NCBI GenBank assembly: GCA_015063305.1
Contig: SVUJ01000008.1
Coordinates: 18,382 to 82,381 of the forward strand
Source: Oscillospiraceae bacterium
GTDB taxonomy: Bacteria; Bacillota; Clostridia; Oscillospirales; CAG-272
Direction of reading: 5' to 3'
DNA length: 64,000 nt
This document shows positions 55,070 through 62,260 of the stretch, in pieces. The notes beneath the pieces were generated by a model. That model did no database searches and was not told the origin of the DNA. It saw only the letters and a list, made by a program, of their open reading frames with translations. Numbering within the stretch: position 1 is the first letter of the stretch; each line of letters starts with the position of its first letter. The position numbers were made by a program, and so were the translations under genes.

Positions 55070-55289
55070 CTAAGCTCTTTTTATCCTTTTTCCATCTATC
55101 AAAAAATTACCAAACACCTTTGTGCATTTCTCACAATTTTGACCTCGTTTTTTCTACACCCAATATTTTTTATTTTTTCAATCCCCTCTTTCTTTTTTCT
55201 CGAATTTTTTAGATATTACTTGATTTTATTACTTTTTATTTCATTTTTTCCTTTTTGTTACATTTTTGTATTTTCTGCCCTTTTGGTCG

Positions 55290-55331
55290 CAAAAAAAGTC
55301 CCCCAACGCGCCAAAAAAACGCCGTTGGGGG
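55290..55331 (-). terminator. Terminator of the suf genes
   Basis: Minus strand CCCCCAACGGCG, T-rich loop, CGCGTTGGGGG followed by ACTTTTTTT. Confidence 0.88.
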
Positions 55332-55351
55332 ATTGGTGATAATATTCAATT

Positions 55352-56269
55352 TCAGCGTAAAAATCCGTTGACTATCTCTTCTTCAGCCTCTTTTTCGGTA
55401 AGTCCGAGTGTCATAAGCTTGATAAGCTGCTCGCCCGCGATCTTTCCTATCGCCGCCTCGTGTATCAAGGACGCATCGGGGTCAGTCGCAAGTATCTCAG
55501 GAATAGCCGAAACGTGCGCGTTATCCATGATTATAGCATCACACTCGGTGTGTCCGGTACACTTGTTGTTTCCAAGCACACGGGATATGAACTTCTGCTC
55601 GGAATCATCTCTCGCAACAGATCGGGAAACGACGTGAGCGCCCGAATTCTCGCCGTTCAGCTCGACCTCAAACTCGGTCTTCGCGAACTGTTTTCCGTGA
55701 GTCATTATCTTCTCGTGAACAACTATGTGCGCACCCTTCCCAAGCACCGCCTTGGTAGCGCGGTCAGTAGAGTCAACACCCTTTATCTGCACCGTTTCCA
55801 TCTCAAGATATGCACCCTCGTCAAGCTCGGCGTAAGTGGTGGGATTCATAATGTTTCTGCCGTTTCCGTCACCCTCGCCGTAGTGCTTTTCGATATATTT
55901 CACCTTGGCGTTTTTACCCAGATAAAATGAGTGTATACCGCTGTGCTCAGACACCTCAGCGCCGCCGTTGTGGATACCGCAGCCCGCAACTATAGTAACG
56001 TCGCAGTCCTCGCCGATGTGAAAATCGTTGTATACAAGCTCTCTTATGCCGGTCTGCGAAAGCAGTACAGGAATATGAAGGCTTTCCTTCTTCGTGCCGT
56101 CCTTTATATATATGTCAATACCCGGCTTATCCTCTTTTTTGACTATATCTATGTTCTCAGAGGAGTTTTTGCCATAAAGCGAGCCGTTTATTCTCAGCGA
56201 ATACGCCCCCTGAGGAACTTCATGGATATCCGCGACCTGCTCCAGAAGCGCCCTTTGTATCTTATCCAT
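55352..56269 (-). CDS. SufB/SufD-family Fe-S cluster scaffold protein
   Basis: Partner of the SufC ATPase in building Fe-S clusters in the cytosol. The 305 residues consist mostly of the beta-helix core, with HSGIHSFYLGKNAKVKYIEKHYG and the C-terminal family signature THGKQFAKTEFEVELNGE ... DASLIHEAAIGKIAGEQLIKL. It is much shorter than SufB (about 470). It appears to be the only SufB/D protein here, matching the two-gene minimal SufCB (SMS-like) arrangement known from archaea and some Clostridia. It starts one base after sufC ends. Confidence 0.92.
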   Translation of the reverse strand: MDKIQRALLEQVADIHEVPQGAYSLRINGSLYGKNSSENIDIVKKEDKPGIDIYIKDGTKKESLHIPVLLSQTGIRELVYNDFHIGEDCDVTIVAGCGIHNGGAEVSEHSGIHSFYLGKNAKVKYIEKHYGEGDGNGRNIMNPTTYAELDEGAYLEMETVQIKGVDSTDRATKAVLGKGAHIVVHEKIMTHGKQFAKTEFEVELNGENSGAHVVSRSVARDDSEQKFISRVLGNNKCTGHTECDAIIMDNAHVSAIPEILATDPDASLIHEAAIGKIAGEQLIKLMTLGLTEKEAEEEIVNGFLR

Positions 56270-56270
56270 A

Positions 56271-56984
56271 TTATTTTACCTCCTTGGCAAATCTGCACTC
56301 AGCCTGAACGTTCAAAAGCTTCGGCAGGACCTCGTCCTTAGCCCCACATTCAACGATTCCGCCGCCCGAAAGCACCACTATCTTGTCCGCAATATTGAGG
56401 ATCCTCTCCTGATGCGAGATTATAACTATGCTCCCCTGCGTTCTCGAATACATATTTTCAAACACTTTTATGAGGTTGTTAAAGCTCCAGAGGTCAATAC
56501 CCGCCTCAGGCTCGTCAAACACCGAAAGCTTAGTGCCTCTGGCGTTTATCATAGCTATCTCTATGCGCTTGAGCTCACCGCCGGACAAAGAGCCGTCAAC
56601 CTCGCGGTTTATATAGTCCTTCGCGCACAGTCCGACCTCGGAAAGGTATCTGCAAGCCTCAGAAACGTTGGCATCTTTACCCGCAGCAAGCGAAAGAAGA
56701 TCCTTAACGGTTATGCCCTTGAAGCGCACAGGCTGCTGAAAAGCAAAGCTTATGCCCATTCTCGCTCTTTCGGTTATACCGAGGTCTGTAATATCCTGCC
56801 CGTCAAAATATATTTTCCCCGACGCGGGAACTATAATTCCCGCTATAAGCTTAGCCATAGTGGACTTTCCGCTCCCATTCGGGCCTGTTATCGCCACAAA
56901 TCTTTCATTTATTGTCAGATTTACGTCCTTGAGTATCTCGCGCCCGTTCGGTGCGGCGTAAGAAACGTTTTTGAATTCGATCAT
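56271..56984 (-). CDS. sufC: Fe-S cluster assembly ATPase SufC
   Basis: ABC-type ATPase, 237 residues: Walker A AITGPNGSGKSTMAKLIAG, Q-loop FAFQQPVRFKG, signature SLSGGELKRIEIAMI, Walker B LSVFDEPEAGIDLW and switch His ISHQERIL. The LSGGELKR and DEPEAGID forms are typical of SufC rather than of transporters, and no membrane subunit is adjacent. CAGGAG precedes the ATG. A promoter lies at 57025-57053. Confidence 0.95.
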   Translation of the reverse strand: MIEFKNVSYAAPNGREILKDVNLTINERFVAITGPNGSGKSTMAKLIAGIIVPASGKIYFDGQDITDLGITERARMGISFAFQQPVRFKGITVKDLLSLAAGKDANVSEACRYLSEVGLCAKDYINREVDGSLSGGELKRIEIAMINARGTKLSVFDEPEAGIDLWSFNNLIKVFENMYSRTQGSIVIISHQERILNIADKIVVLSGGGIVECGAKDEVLPKLLNVQAECRFAKEVK

Positions 56985-57024
56985 TTTTATATACTCCTGA
57001 ATTTTAAACTAACGACATTATGTT

Positions 57025-57053
57025 ATTATACAATATCCCTTTATAAATTTCAA
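57025..57053 (-). promoter_or_regulatory. SigA-type promoter of sufC-sufB
   Basis: Minus strand TTGAAA (57048-57053), 17 bases, TATAAT (57025-57030). No IscR/RirA-type operator was recognised. Confidence 0.82.
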
Positions 57054-57181
57054 GTAAAATTTTAAGAGAAAAGAAATAATAAAAAAGCCAAAAAGAAATA
57101 TTGTACTGTTTTTTATAATTTATATGTCGGATTTTCTTTATTTTATCAAGATTTGTTTTTAAAGATATGTGTTTTTTATTT

Positions 57182-57817
57182 TTATTGATTTGCCTTTCGC
57201 CTCAGCGCTTCCGCTCTCGAAAACTCGCAGCCGCAATAGTCCTGACGGTAGAGCCCGTACTCTTTTGATAGCTCACAGGAGCGCTTGTATCCGTTCTTTT
57301 TTTTAAAATCGGATATCAGATATTCCACCCCATACACCTCTCCGAGCTGAGCACCGATATCATTCAAACGCGCCGCGTTTTTATAAGGACTTACCGAAAG
57401 AGTGGTGCAGAAAAAATCAAATTTGTTTTCCGCGGCGTAACGCGCCGTCTTCTCAAGGCGCAAGCGGTAGCACTCCTTGCACCTTTCCCCACCCTCGGGC
57501 ATCTCTTCTCTACCTTGTGATATATTGTAAAATTCATCACTATTATATTCTTCTACAACAAGCTTTACCTCAGATGACAGAGGCATTTCTCGAAGCAACC
57601 TTTCAAGCTCCCTTGCTCGAAAATCATACTCGGTCTCGGGCGCGATATTCGGATTGTAAAAGTACACTGTTATATCAAAATATCGCTCTAAGTATTCAAT
57701 CACATAGCTCGAACAAGGTGCGCAGCAAGCGTGAAGCAATAGGCGCGGTTTTTTTGAAACACCCGACACCGTCTTGAGCGTAGTGTCTAATATCTTCTGA
57801 TAATCTATCTTTTCCAT
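57182..57817 (-). CDS. queH: Epoxyqueuosine reductase QueH
   Basis: Catalyses the last step of queuosine synthesis in tRNA, reducing epoxyqueuosine. The 211 residues contain the family cysteines: LLLHACCAPCSSYVIEYL at the N terminus, GERCKECYRLRLEKTA in the middle, and YRQDYCGCEFS near the C terminus, which bind a metal and a 4Fe-4S cluster. GAGGAAAA precedes the ATG. It probably shares a transcript with the winged-helix gene 33 bases upstream. Confidence 0.95.
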   Translation of the reverse strand: MEKIDYQKILDTTLKTVSGVSKKPRLLLHACCAPCSSYVIEYLERYFDITVYFYNPNIAPETEYDFRARELERLLREMPLSSEVKLVVEEYNSDEFYNISQGREEMPEGGERCKECYRLRLEKTARYAAENKFDFFCTTLSVSPYKNAARLNDIGAQLGEVYGVEYLISDFKKKNGYKRSCELSKEYGLYRQDYCGCEFSRAEALRRKANQ

Positions 57818-57850
57818 ATTTTCCTCTGAGCTGATAAATTCAATTTTTCA

Positions 57851-58144
57851 TCACATAAATTCATTGATGTAATATCCGAGATCCTTATAAAGTATCAGCT
57901 TTCTCCCGCCGATATCCTCTGCCTTTTCGTTTATCTTACATATATGCACCGCCACGTTGTTTTTAGTTCCCGATATTCCGCAGAGCTCACAAAGTCTCTC
58001 GGTAGAGATATGCCCCTGCTCTATCACAGTCTTCAGAATATCATACTCCTTCGGGGTCAGCTCGATAGGATAACCGAGAAAACGCACCGTGTCGGTAGAT
58101 TCGTCTATAATAATATTCCCGTGTTTCAATCTTTTATCTCCCAT
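57851..58144 (-). CDS. Stand-alone winged-helix (OmpR/PhoB-type) DNA-binding protein
   Basis: 97 residues that resemble only the effector domain of a response regulator: beta-strand entry (GNIIIDESTDTVRFLG), YPIELTPKEYDILKTVIEQG, recognition helix region (GTKNNVAVHICKINEKAE) and the wing (GRKLILYKDLGYYIN). There is no receiver domain, and no sensor kinase nearby. The ribosome binding site is weak. The target is unknown; it might regulate its own operon with queH. Confidence 0.8.
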   Translation of the reverse strand: MGDKRLKHGNIIIDESTDTVRFLGYPIELTPKEYDILKTVIEQGHISTERLCELCGISGTKNNVAVHICKINEKAEDIGGRKLILYKDLGYYINEFM

Positions 58145-58229
58145 TTAACTTTCTCTGCTCATTTTACCACAAATTTCGCGTCAATGCAAACATTTTCTGC
58201 TTTTTTAACTTTTCTCCCTCGGATATTTT

Positions 58230-58259
58230 TTGACAATATCCGACACACCCACATATAAT
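58230..58259 (+). promoter_or_regulatory. Promoter region of cotJABC
   Basis: TTGACA (58230-58235), 18 bases, TATAAT (58254-58259). CATATAAT (58252-58259) also resembles a SigE -10, and SigE controls cotJ in Bacillus, but a properly spaced SigE -35 is not clear. Confidence 0.55.
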
Positions 58260-58323
58260 CAACTATTGAAGCACCGTTTGAACCCTATCAAAAGTGCTCA
58301 AAAAAGCAGAAAGGCAGGAAACA

Positions 58324-58641
58324 ATGTATACAGAAAACGAATTTATGACTCCGAGAGAGCGAGTAAACGATTCTCTTTTGCGCCGTCTTCAGGAAGAGGC
58401 AAACCGAGAGGAACGCCTCGAGGGCATGGAGGTATGTCCCCTTGAAAACCGTCCGAACGTGGGTGAGAGAAGAAGCTGGGGGCTTGATGGATATCCCCTT
58501 GCCTCAATGTTTGCTCCGCTCCAGGAGTGGAGAAGCGTTTACGAGCCCGAGCTCGGAATGAGCCGAGGCACTATCTTCAAGGAACTTGATCTCCCCTTCG
58601 TGTGTGGGGACAGGAGAGGAGGCGGCTGTAATGGTAGATAG
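58324..58641 (+). CDS. cotJA: Spore coat-associated protein CotJA
   Basis: Small spore coat/inner layer protein. The ATG at 58324 (MYTENEFMTPRERV) follows CAGGAAAC and gives 105 residues. The C-terminal half has the CotJA pattern PLASMFAPLQEWRSVYEPEL followed by GTIFKELDLPFV; the N-terminal half is an Arg/Glu-rich extension. It overlaps cotJB by 11 bases. Confidence 0.92.
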   Translation: MYTENEFMTPRERVNDSLLRRLQEEANREERLEGMEVCPLENRPNVGERRSWGLDGYPLASMFAPLQEWRSVYEPELGMSRGTIFKELDLPFVCGDRRGGGCNGR

Positions 58642-58954
58642 ATCAAGAAGCTGTCGCGCTTGCGCGAACAACCAGACAAATCAGAACAACAGACCGAATA
58701 TGCCCCAAAGCAATTCGCTTATGAGAAAGCTTCAGGCGATAGATTTTGCGATAACCGAAACGGTATTGTACCTTGACGCCTACCCCGAATCGAGAACCGC
58801 GCTCGCTTATTACAAGAAATTGATAGAGGAGCGCGACCGCATACTCGCGCAGATGGAAGGACGCGGAACTCCGCTGACGCACAGAGATAACAATGATCAA
58901 GGCAGATGGACGTGGACCAACGGTCCTTGGCCGTGGCAGATCGACGCGAATTAA
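58631..58954 (+). CDS. cotJB: Spore coat protein CotJB
   Basis: 107 residues, with an Asn/Gln-rich N-terminal extension (about 8-30) before the conserved core LQAIDFAITETVLYLDAYPE and the family's Trp-rich end WTWTNGPWPWQ. The ATG at 58631 follows GGAGGCGG inside the end of cotJA, so translation is coupled. Acts in the mother cell during coat assembly, with CotJA and CotJC. Confidence 0.93.
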   Translation: MVDRSRSCRACANNQTNQNNRPNMPQSNSLMRKLQAIDFAITETVLYLDAYPESRTALAYYKKLIEERDRILAQMEGRGTPLTHRDNNDQGRWTWTNGPWPWQIDAN

Positions 58955-58969
58955 GAGAGGAGAAACGAT

Positions 58970-59512
58970 ATGTGGATATATGAGAAAAAGCTTCAGTACC
59001 CGGTCAAGATAAAAAATCCCAATCCTAAGCTCGCGCAGATCATAATATCACAGCTCGGCGGCCCTGACGGCGAGCTCGCCGCGTCTATGAGATATCTTCA
59101 CCAGAGATACGCCTGCCCCTATGATAAAATAACAGGTATACTCACAGATATCGGCACAGAGGAGCTAGCGCATCTTGAGATCGTGGCAGCGATACTCTAT
59201 CAGCTTACAAGAAACCTTTCGGAGGAAGAGATAGAAAAATCTCCCTTTGCGACCTATTTTGTAGACCACACCACGGGTCTGTATCCCGTTGCGGCATCGG
59301 GCGTACCCTTTGATATGAAATATGTTGGCGTTAAGGGCGATATACTCACCGACCTCAACGAGGACCTCGCGGCAGAGCAAAAGGCGCGCACGACCTATGA
59401 CAACATTCTCCGCCTGACCGACGACCCCGACGTAAGAGATCCTATAAAATTCCTTCGTCAGCGAGAGATAGTACACTATCAGCGCTTCGGCGAAACAAAA
59501 CAATCAGGGTGA
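58970..59512 (+). CDS. cotJC: Spore coat manganese catalase-like protein CotJC
   Basis: Member of the manganese catalase family found in spore coats. The 180 residues have metal ligands in GGPDGELAASMRYLHQRY, GTEELAHLEIVAAIL, LNEDLAAEQKARTTYDN and REIVHYQRFGE. It starts 15 bases after cotJB behind GAGAGGAG. The operon ends at a terminator. Likely protects the spore from peroxide. Confidence 0.95.
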   Translation: MWIYEKKLQYPVKIKNPNPKLAQIIISQLGGPDGELAASMRYLHQRYACPYDKITGILTDIGTEELAHLEIVAAILYQLTRNLSEEEIEKSPFATYFVDHTTGLYPVAASGVPFDMKYVGVKGDILTDLNEDLAAEQKARTTYDNILRLTDDPDVRDPIKFLRQREIVHYQRFGETKQSG

Positions 59513-59538
59513 AGCACTCGACAATTACATAGTAAAAT

Positions 59539-59576
59539 GCAGATAGAGATTGATTTCTCTGTCTGCTTTTCTTTTT
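59539..59576 (+). terminator. Terminator of cotJABC
   Basis: GCAGATAGAGA, loop TTGAT, TTCTCTGTCTGC followed by TTTTCTTTTT. Confidence 0.85.
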
Positions 59577-60044
59577 GCTTACTGTCATTATAGTGAATTC
59601 CGACGTACATGTAAACGATTGATGTTCGACACCTTTGCTCGAACATTTTTCTCTGCCGTTTGTTTTTGCGGCTACTAAAATAGGAATGTTACGTGCTAAT
59701 TCTACATTTTTTTGCCCGCTTGATGGTTATTCGACATTTTTTTCTGATAATTCAATTTCGGGTAGCATACCTTATTAAGAGAGAATGTTCTGAACATTCA
59801 ATGAGTTCAAAGGAAAATCAAATCTTATTTCGTTTTTCAATGAATAGACGGGATGCGTTAGCAGTTATTAGAATGATATTCTCATTTTGAAATCTGTGCG
59901 TTTGAACTATATACCGTGCGAACCGAACATCCTCTCAAGCCAGGAAAGGAAGAATTGAGCCTTAAAGCAAAAGGCAAAGTTCAAGCGTAGCGTTAGTACA
60001 AGCGTAACCTATAAGAAAAATTATATTAAAGGAGTATCAAAACA
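59577..60044. other. Gene-free AT-rich junction with the accessory region
   Basis: No convincing gene. It contains repeated short strings such as TCGACA and CGAACATTTTT (59625-59735) and one perfect palindrome at 59783-59799. Base composition becomes more AT-rich than the core region to the left, consistent with acquired DNA. Confidence 0.5.
59783..59799. promoter_or_regulatory. Perfect palindrome GAATGTTC-T-GAACATTC
   Basis: 17 base inverted repeat with a single central base, of operator size. It does not fit the Bacillus LexA box (CGAAC-N4-GTTCG). The bound protein is unknown. Confidence 0.4.
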
Positions 60045-60320
60045 ATGGATACAGTAAAAAAAGACAAAGTTATCAAACCAAGAAACCTTATTAAAAACGA
60101 TGTAGAGTGGAAAACCTACAAAATCTACAATTACAAGTACAATTACTCTCCAGAGCGTGTAGCAAAAGTAAACCGATGCTATTTATCGCATCTGCTCGTG
60201 TGGTGGGATGCCGATATGCTCATTTATCACGATGGCGTACTACATATCAAAGAGCATCCCGAAGTCATTGTATTTGACGAAGGCTCTTATCGGTGGGTGA
60301 TGTTGTCAAACGCCTTATAG
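60045..60320 (+). CDS. Unknown 91 residue protein in the accessory region
   Basis: Not recognised. The protein is rich in Lys, Tyr and Val with aromatic clusters (YKIYNYKYNYSPER, LSHLLVWWDADMLIYHDG). TAAAGGAG lies ten bases before the ATG, so translation is plausible. Its end overlaps the recombinase remnant by 28 bases in another frame. It may be the hybrid product of the deletion that removed the recombinase's N terminus, but I see no resolvase motifs in it. Confidence 0.5.
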   Translation: MDTVKKDKVIKPRNLIKNDVEWKTYKIYNYKYNYSPERVAKVNRCYLSHLLVWWDADMLIYHDGVLHIKEHPEVIVFDEGSYRWVMLSNAL

Positions 60321-61228
60321 AGCTTGGCATCAAAAACACACGTGGCAAAAAAGGATGTTGGGATAAGGCGAGAGTTTCCGAACTGATGAAAAGTCCGATA
60401 TACGTTAAGGCATCTATGGATGTGTACGAGTTTTTCCAATCACAAGGAACAAAGATACATAATATTCCCGAGGATTTCATTGGTACAAACGGATGCTATT
60501 TGTACTCCGAGAAAGAAGCCAAGAGAAAGACGGTCAGCCTTGAAGGGCATCATTTAGTGGTCGCTCCCCACGAGGGCATCATTGATGCGGATATTTGGTT
60601 AAAGGTTCGCAGGAAGTGCCTCGGCAACAAGCAAGTCGCAAAACCTATCAAGGCGAGAAACACGTGGCTTGCAGGCAAGATCAAATGCGGCAAGTGCGGT
60701 TACGCTCTCAACGTCCGCAAGTCAAATACCAAAGTGGGCAGATACCTTGTTTGTAGCCGTCACGGACAAACGCTTAACGGATGCGAGGGCGTGGGCGGTC
60801 TGCACGCAAAGGACATTGAGGACATTATCTTTGATTGTATGGTCGAAAAGCTGAAAGAGTTTTCCGCTCTTTCGGCTTCGACAAACGTGGTTGAAAATCC
60901 CCAAATCAATGAGCTTCGTATTGCGATTGCAAAGCTCCAGGATGAGATTGACGGATGGGTGGTGAAAATCCCAGAAGCCTCTCCTACGGTTATGAAGCTT
61001 ATCAATGAAAACGTTGAAAAGCTTGATGCAGAGAAGCAAGAGCTTGAAAAGAAACTGCGTGACATTATGGCGGCTCAAAGCTCGTCGGGGTGCAACGTGG
61101 ACGAAATAACCGACTATATGTCTAAATGGGATGAGCTTGAAGTTCCCGACAAAATGGCAGTTGTTGATGTGCTTATCAGCGTGATTCGTGCAACTCAAGA
61201 TACGCTTGAGATTGAATGGAAGATTTAA
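60293..61228 (+). pseudogene. Serine recombinase remnant lacking the catalytic domain
   Basis: 311 residues matching the C-terminal two-thirds of a large serine recombinase: the Recombinase domain (VVKRLIELGIKNTRGKKGCW, VSELMKSPIYVKA), a zinc ribbon (KCGKCGYALNVRKS ... YLVCSRHGQTLNGCEG) and a coiled coil (INENVEKLDAEKQELEKKLR). The N-terminal resolvase domain with the catalytic serine (about 150 residues) is absent. The only start is a GTG at 60293 without a ribosome binding site, with a stop at 60275. It is therefore a dead recombinase or a DNA-binding fragment, and marks this region as mobile-element derived. Confidence 0.85.
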
Positions 61229-61250
61229 TGCTTCAGTCTGATTGTTTTGG

Positions 61251-61322
61251 CGACAGCATAAGAATAGCTCAGGATCATCTTGACAGCAAGAATTTTTACG
61301 CCTGCAACCCATCGTTTGATAA
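61251..61322 (+). repeat. 72 bp direct repeat R1
   Basis: Identical over all 72 bases to 61884-61955. It ends AACCCATCGTTTGATAA, a core found a third time at 63672. On the minus strand both copies are open with a Cys-rich frame (MGCRRKNSCC ... CCRQ) that lacks a ribosome binding site. Confidence 0.92.
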
Positions 61323-61332
61323 GTAGCAGAAG

Positions 61333-61364
61333 AATAGGACGGCTTGAATTCAAGCCGTCCTATT
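61333..61364 (+). terminator. 32 bp perfect palindrome after R1
   Basis: AATAGGACGGCTTGAA joined directly to its complement. Its arms AGGACGGCTTGA/TCAAGCCGTCCT recur at 62148-62175. Likely a terminator hairpin or part of the repeated unit. Confidence 0.7.
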
Positions 61365-61391
61365 TACATTTTGGGTGGAATGTGATATAAT
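61363..61391 (+). promoter_or_regulatory. Promoter of the small lipoprotein gene
   Basis: TTTACA (61363-61368), 17 bases ending in the extended TGA, TATAAT (61386-61391). Confidence 0.75.
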
Positions 61392-61412
61392 TAAAAAAAC
61401 AAGGAGGCTTTT

Positions 61413-61859
61413 ATGATGAGTAGAAAAACAAGATACGTAATGACAGTGATTGCGATCCTTTTGATATTATGCAGCACATCATCGTGCTTCGGTCCTCCCA
61501 TAACTTATACCTACGATGAATTAAAAAACAGCTTAATAAAGGTAGAAATTGTTAATTATTCTGTTACTTATGAACCGAAATATCAATTCGATACTAAAGT
61601 TGTCAAGGCACTAACTGCCGAAGAATGTGATTATGCGATATCACAAATTGTTAATATGGAGTTTAATAGAACGATCGGCATGGAGCCAAACTGGCCCAAG
61701 GATAACGTTCTTGTTTTTTATTATCCTTCATATGAACTGGAATTTTCATATTCCGGGTGGGTAAGTAAAGCAACCGAAAAGAGTGAAACTGGCGTGCAGG
61801 GATATAATGTAAACCCCGCAGAGCTTGAAGATTTGATAAATTATTTGTTGAATAATTAG
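61413..61859 (+). CDS. Small lipoprotein of unknown function
   Basis: 148 residues. Lipoprotein signal peptide ending near SSCFG (Cys 25), then a mature part of about 120 residues with a YTYDELKNSLIKVEI helix and alternating strands (VLVFYYPSYELEFSYSGW). I do not recognise a family. CAAGGAGG precedes the ATG. It sits between two identical 72 bp repeats and has its own promoter, so it forms a self-contained unit. Confidence 0.82.
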   Translation: MMSRKTRYVMTVIAILLILCSTSSCFGPPITYTYDELKNSLIKVEIVNYSVTYEPKYQFDTKVVKALTAEECDYAISQIVNMEFNRTIGMEPNWPKDNVLVFYYPSYELEFSYSGWVSKATEKSETGVQGYNVNPAELEDLINYLLNN

Positions 61860-61883
61860 GCTACCTCATGATGTCTGTATTGC

Positions 61884-61955
61884 CGACAGCATAAGAATAG
61901 CTCAGGATCATCTTGACAGCAAGAATTTTTACGCCTGCAACCCATCGTTTGATAA
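61884..61955 (+). repeat. 72 bp direct repeat R2
   Basis: Exact copy of R1 (61251-61322), starting 24 bases after the lipoprotein stop. Confidence 0.92.
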
Positions 61956-61966
61956 ATGATAGACAA

Positions 61967-62098
61967 AAAGGCTCCCTTGTGTAAAGGGAGCTCCCGCGAC
62001 AGCGGGTGAGGGATTGTTTTTGTAAGTTTTTCGCTTTTTACAATCCCTCCGTCATTTTCTTGCGAAAATGACACCTCCCTTTACACAAGGGGGGCTGG
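61967..62098. mobile_element. Small foldback (MITE-like) element
   Basis: About 130 bases with terminal inverted repeats GGCTCCCTTGTGTAAAGGGAG and CTCCCTTTACACAAGGGGGGC, and a second nested pair GAGGGATTGT/ACAATCCCTC. It has no coding capacity and separates R2 from its hairpin, as though inserted there. The left end has the same layout as the repeat at 32894. Confidence 0.75.
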
Positions 62099-62147
62099 AG
62101 ATTCGTCGGTCTTTGACGTTCAACTGCTGATTTTCCAATAATCTAAT

Positions 62148-62178
62148 AGGACGGCTTGAGAAATCAAGCCGTCCTTTG
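62148..62178 (+). terminator. Repeated hairpin associated with R2
   Basis: AGGACGGCTTGA, loop GAAA, TCAAGCCGTCCT followed by TTG. The arms equal those of the palindrome after R1. Confidence 0.75.
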
Positions 62179-62192
62179 TTATGCAATGAACG

Positions 62193-62221
62193 TTGACAAA
62201 ATATGTATTTTATGATATACT
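62193..62221 (+). promoter_or_regulatory. SigA-type promoter of the leucine-rich repeat lipoprotein gene
   Basis: TTGACA (62193-62198), 17 bases, TATACT (62216-62221). Confidence 0.82.
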
Positions 62222-62260
62222 ATTTTTGTACTATAGTTAATTTCAACGAGGAGAAGGAAA

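Noticed and set aside
59693..59890. 65 residue open frame in the junction region
   Set aside because: No ribosome binding site, odd composition and no domain; it may be decayed mobile-element sequence.
60722..61312. 196 residue minus-strand frame across the recombinase remnant and R1
   Set aside because: Mostly antisense to recognisable recombinase sequence; only its R1 portion recurs, which I report as a repeat.
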